Shown here: one piece after another, positions 5,641 through 6,819 of the stretch
How positions within the stretch are numbered: position 1 is the stretch's first letter
Layout of the letters: each line of letters starts with the position of its first letter
Source: Oscillospiraceae bacterium
GTDB taxonomy: Bacteria; Bacillota; Clostridia; Oscillospirales; Ethanoligenentaceae
NCBI GenBank assembly: GCA_003518885.1
Contig: DOXU01000277.1
Span: forward strand, 1-6,819
Reading direction: 5' to 3'
Length of the DNA stretch: 6,819 bases
Translations under genes and position numbers: made by a program
Notes under the pieces: generated by a model
What the model saw: the letters and a program-made list of their open reading frames with translations, nothing else
The model's database searches: none
What the model was told of the DNA's origin: nothing

Positions 5641-6669
5641 TTAATAAAGTAGCATGGCATCGCCGAAACTGTAAAAACGATAATTTTCTTTGATTGCCTC
5701 CTTATATGCGTTTAATACATGCTCCCGCCCGGCAAAGGCTGAAACCAGCATGATAAGAGTTGATTCAGGGAGATGAAAGTTAGTGATTAAAGCATCCAAT
5801 ACATGAAAATGATAACCTGGATAAATAAAAATACCAGTCCAGCCTTCTGCGGCGCAAATTTCACCGTTGTGCTCATGTGCTACAGTCTCTAAGGTACGAC
5901 AGCTGGTTGTGCCGACACCGATGACACGGCCGCCGGTCTTTTTTGTCTCCCGAATCAATTCAGCTGTTTCTTTCGGTAAAAGATAATGTTCGTTATGCAT
6001 GATATGATCTTCAATAGACTCAGTTTTGACAGGCCGAAAGGTTCCCATACCGACATGTAGTGTCACATATCCAATTTTAATACCTTTCGCTTGTAGTTTT
6101 TCAAGAAGCTCAGGAGTAAAGTGTAGGCCAGCCGTAGGTGCGGCTGCCGATCCTGATTTTTTTGAATAAACGGTTTGGTACCGTTCTTTATCTTTTAACT
6201 TATGTGTAATATAATGAGGAAGAGGCATTTCTCCCAATTTTTCTATTAATTTAAAAAAATCTCCATTATGTTCAAAACGAACAATACGGTTTCCATCTTC
6301 AATAATTTGCAGAATTTCAGCCTTCAAACTTCCATCTCCAAAAACGAATCGGGCGCCTTCTTTGGCGATTCTACCAGGTTTTAAGGCTACTTCCCATTCG
6401 TCAGTTTTTTTCTCATTTAAAAGCAAAAATTCGATGCGTCCTCCCGTTTTTTCTTTGTTTCCATAGAGTCTGGCTGGCATCACGCGAGAGTTATTCAGGA
6501 TGAGGCAGTCGCCTGGATTTAATAGATCGGGAAGCTCATAAAAGCGCTGATGTCCGATTTTCCCTGTTGTGCGTTCTAACGTCATGAGCCGTGATTGATC
6601 CCGTTGTGCAAGTGGCTCTTGGGCTATTCGCTCTGGTGGTAGATCATAATAAAAATCTGATTTTTTCAT
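5641..6669 (-). CDS. queA: S-adenosylmethionine:tRNA ribosyltransferase-isomerase
   Basis: QueA transfers and isomerises the ribosyl part of SAM onto preQ1-34 of tRNA to give epoxyqueuosine, the step after Tgt. The 342-residue product has the full family length. Motifs in order: [12 protein letters not shown] (9-20), [13 protein letters not shown] (56-68), GEMPLPHYI (146-154), [20 protein letters not shown] (164-183), [12 protein letters not shown] (203-214), [11 protein letters not shown] (251-261), [17 protein letters not shown] (296-312) and YSFGDAML (333-340). The start MKKSDF fits the family, but the ribosome binding site is weak: AGG about 13 nt upstream, so translation may be modest. 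No convincing promoter was found directly upstream; a gene beyond the right edge on the same strand could feed it. Confidence 0.98.
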   Translation of the reverse strand: MKKSDFYYDLPPERIAQEPLAQRDQSRLMTLERTTGKIGHQRFYELPDLLNPGDCLILNNSRVMPARLYGNKEKTGGRIEFLLLNEKKTDEWEVALKPGRIAKEGARFVFGDGSLKAEILQIIEDGNRIVRFEHNGDFFKLIEKLGEMPLPHYITHKLKDKERYQTVYSKKSGSAAAPTAGLHFTPELLEKLQAKGIKIGYVTLHVGMGTFRPVKTESIEDHIMHNEHYLLPKETAELIRETKKTGGRVIGVGTTSCRTLETVAHEHNGEICAAEGWTGIFIYPGYHFHVLDALITNFHLPESTLIMLVSAFAGREHVLNAYKEAIKENYRFYSFGDAMLLY

Positions 6670-6751
6670 ATGGAATATTCAACCTGATTTCCCTTAAATT
6701 TTATGGAAAAAAATAACAATCGCATTTTGCGTTCTATCACTCATGCACTAA

Positions 6752-6780
6752 TTGACATTCACTAGGGAACATGATAAAAT
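6752..6780 (+). promoter_or_regulatory. Strong divergent sigma-A promoter at right edge
   Basis: The plus strand has a perfect TTGACA (6752-6757), a 17-nt spacer and TAAAAT (6775-6780). It points out of the window, with a predicted start near 6787 and a possible AGAGG binding site at 6803-6807. An 8-bp inverted repeat (TCTATCAC at 6733-6740, GTGATAGA at 6798-6805) flanks the promoter. The gene it would drive is not in the window. Confidence 0.65.
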
Positions 6781-6819
6781 ATTTTTATTAAAAAATTGTG
6801 ATAGAGGCGCGTTTTTGAT

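Noticed and set aside
6721..6731. Small hairpin CGCA-TTT-TGCG upstream of queA as a terminator of an upstream gene
   Set aside because: The stem has only four base pairs and the T run is several bases away; too weak to call.
6750..6819. Possible minus-strand end of an upstream gene such as ruvB at the right edge
   Set aside because: One frame is open for 23 codons from the edge, but its translation matches nothing I recognise and overlaps a strong divergent promoter.

Overview
The window reads as a low- to mid-GC, endospore-forming Firmicute of class Clostridia. Three things point there: a SCIFF (six cysteines in forty-five residues) ranthipeptide cassette, which is a hallmark of Clostridia; a SpoIIM-like sporulation membrane protein next to the start of a XerD-like recombinase, an association also seen in Bacillus; and the order queA-tgt-yajC-TIGR04086 membrane protein, which resembles the B. 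subtilis queA-tgt-yrbF-yrzE neighbourhood. No species can be named from this sequence alone.

All protein genes lie on the minus strand, so transcription runs right to left. From the right: queA (6669-5641) and tgt (5593-4463), the two late steps of queuosine tRNA modification; yajC (4338-4015) with its own sigma-A-type promoter; a small four-helix membrane protein of the TIGR04086/YrzE type (3892-3488) behind an 84-nt leader that folds into nested helices and buries its ribosome binding site; scfA (3402-3262), the 46-residue SCIFF precursor; scfB (3160-1799), its radical SAM/SPASM maturase; proC (1620-823), pyrroline-5-carboxylate reductase; a spoIIM-like gene (754-128); and the first 21 codons of a xerD-like gene running off the left edge (65-1). 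The right edge carries a near-consensus plus-strand promoter, so a divergent gene probably begins just beyond the window.

The most informative part is the scf cassette. scfA has a strong promoter with an extended -10, a stem-loop in its 5' leader and a textbook Rho-independent terminator directly after its stop codon. scfB follows with no recognisable promoter of its own, so it is probably expressed by read-through, giving much precursor and little enzyme. ScfB is expected to bind the ScfA leader with its N-terminal domain and form a Cys-Thr thioether, using a radical SAM cluster and SPASM-type auxiliary clusters. The Cys32/Thr37 pair reported for a homologous system is present at the same numbers. 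No transporter or protease gene for the peptide is in the window.

Every protein gene has an intact reading frame. I see no rRNA, tRNA, CRISPR array, insertion sequence or phage gene. No gene-free stretch exceeds about 180 bases. The SCIFF system is already known, so the least explained element here is the structured leader at 3900-3983.
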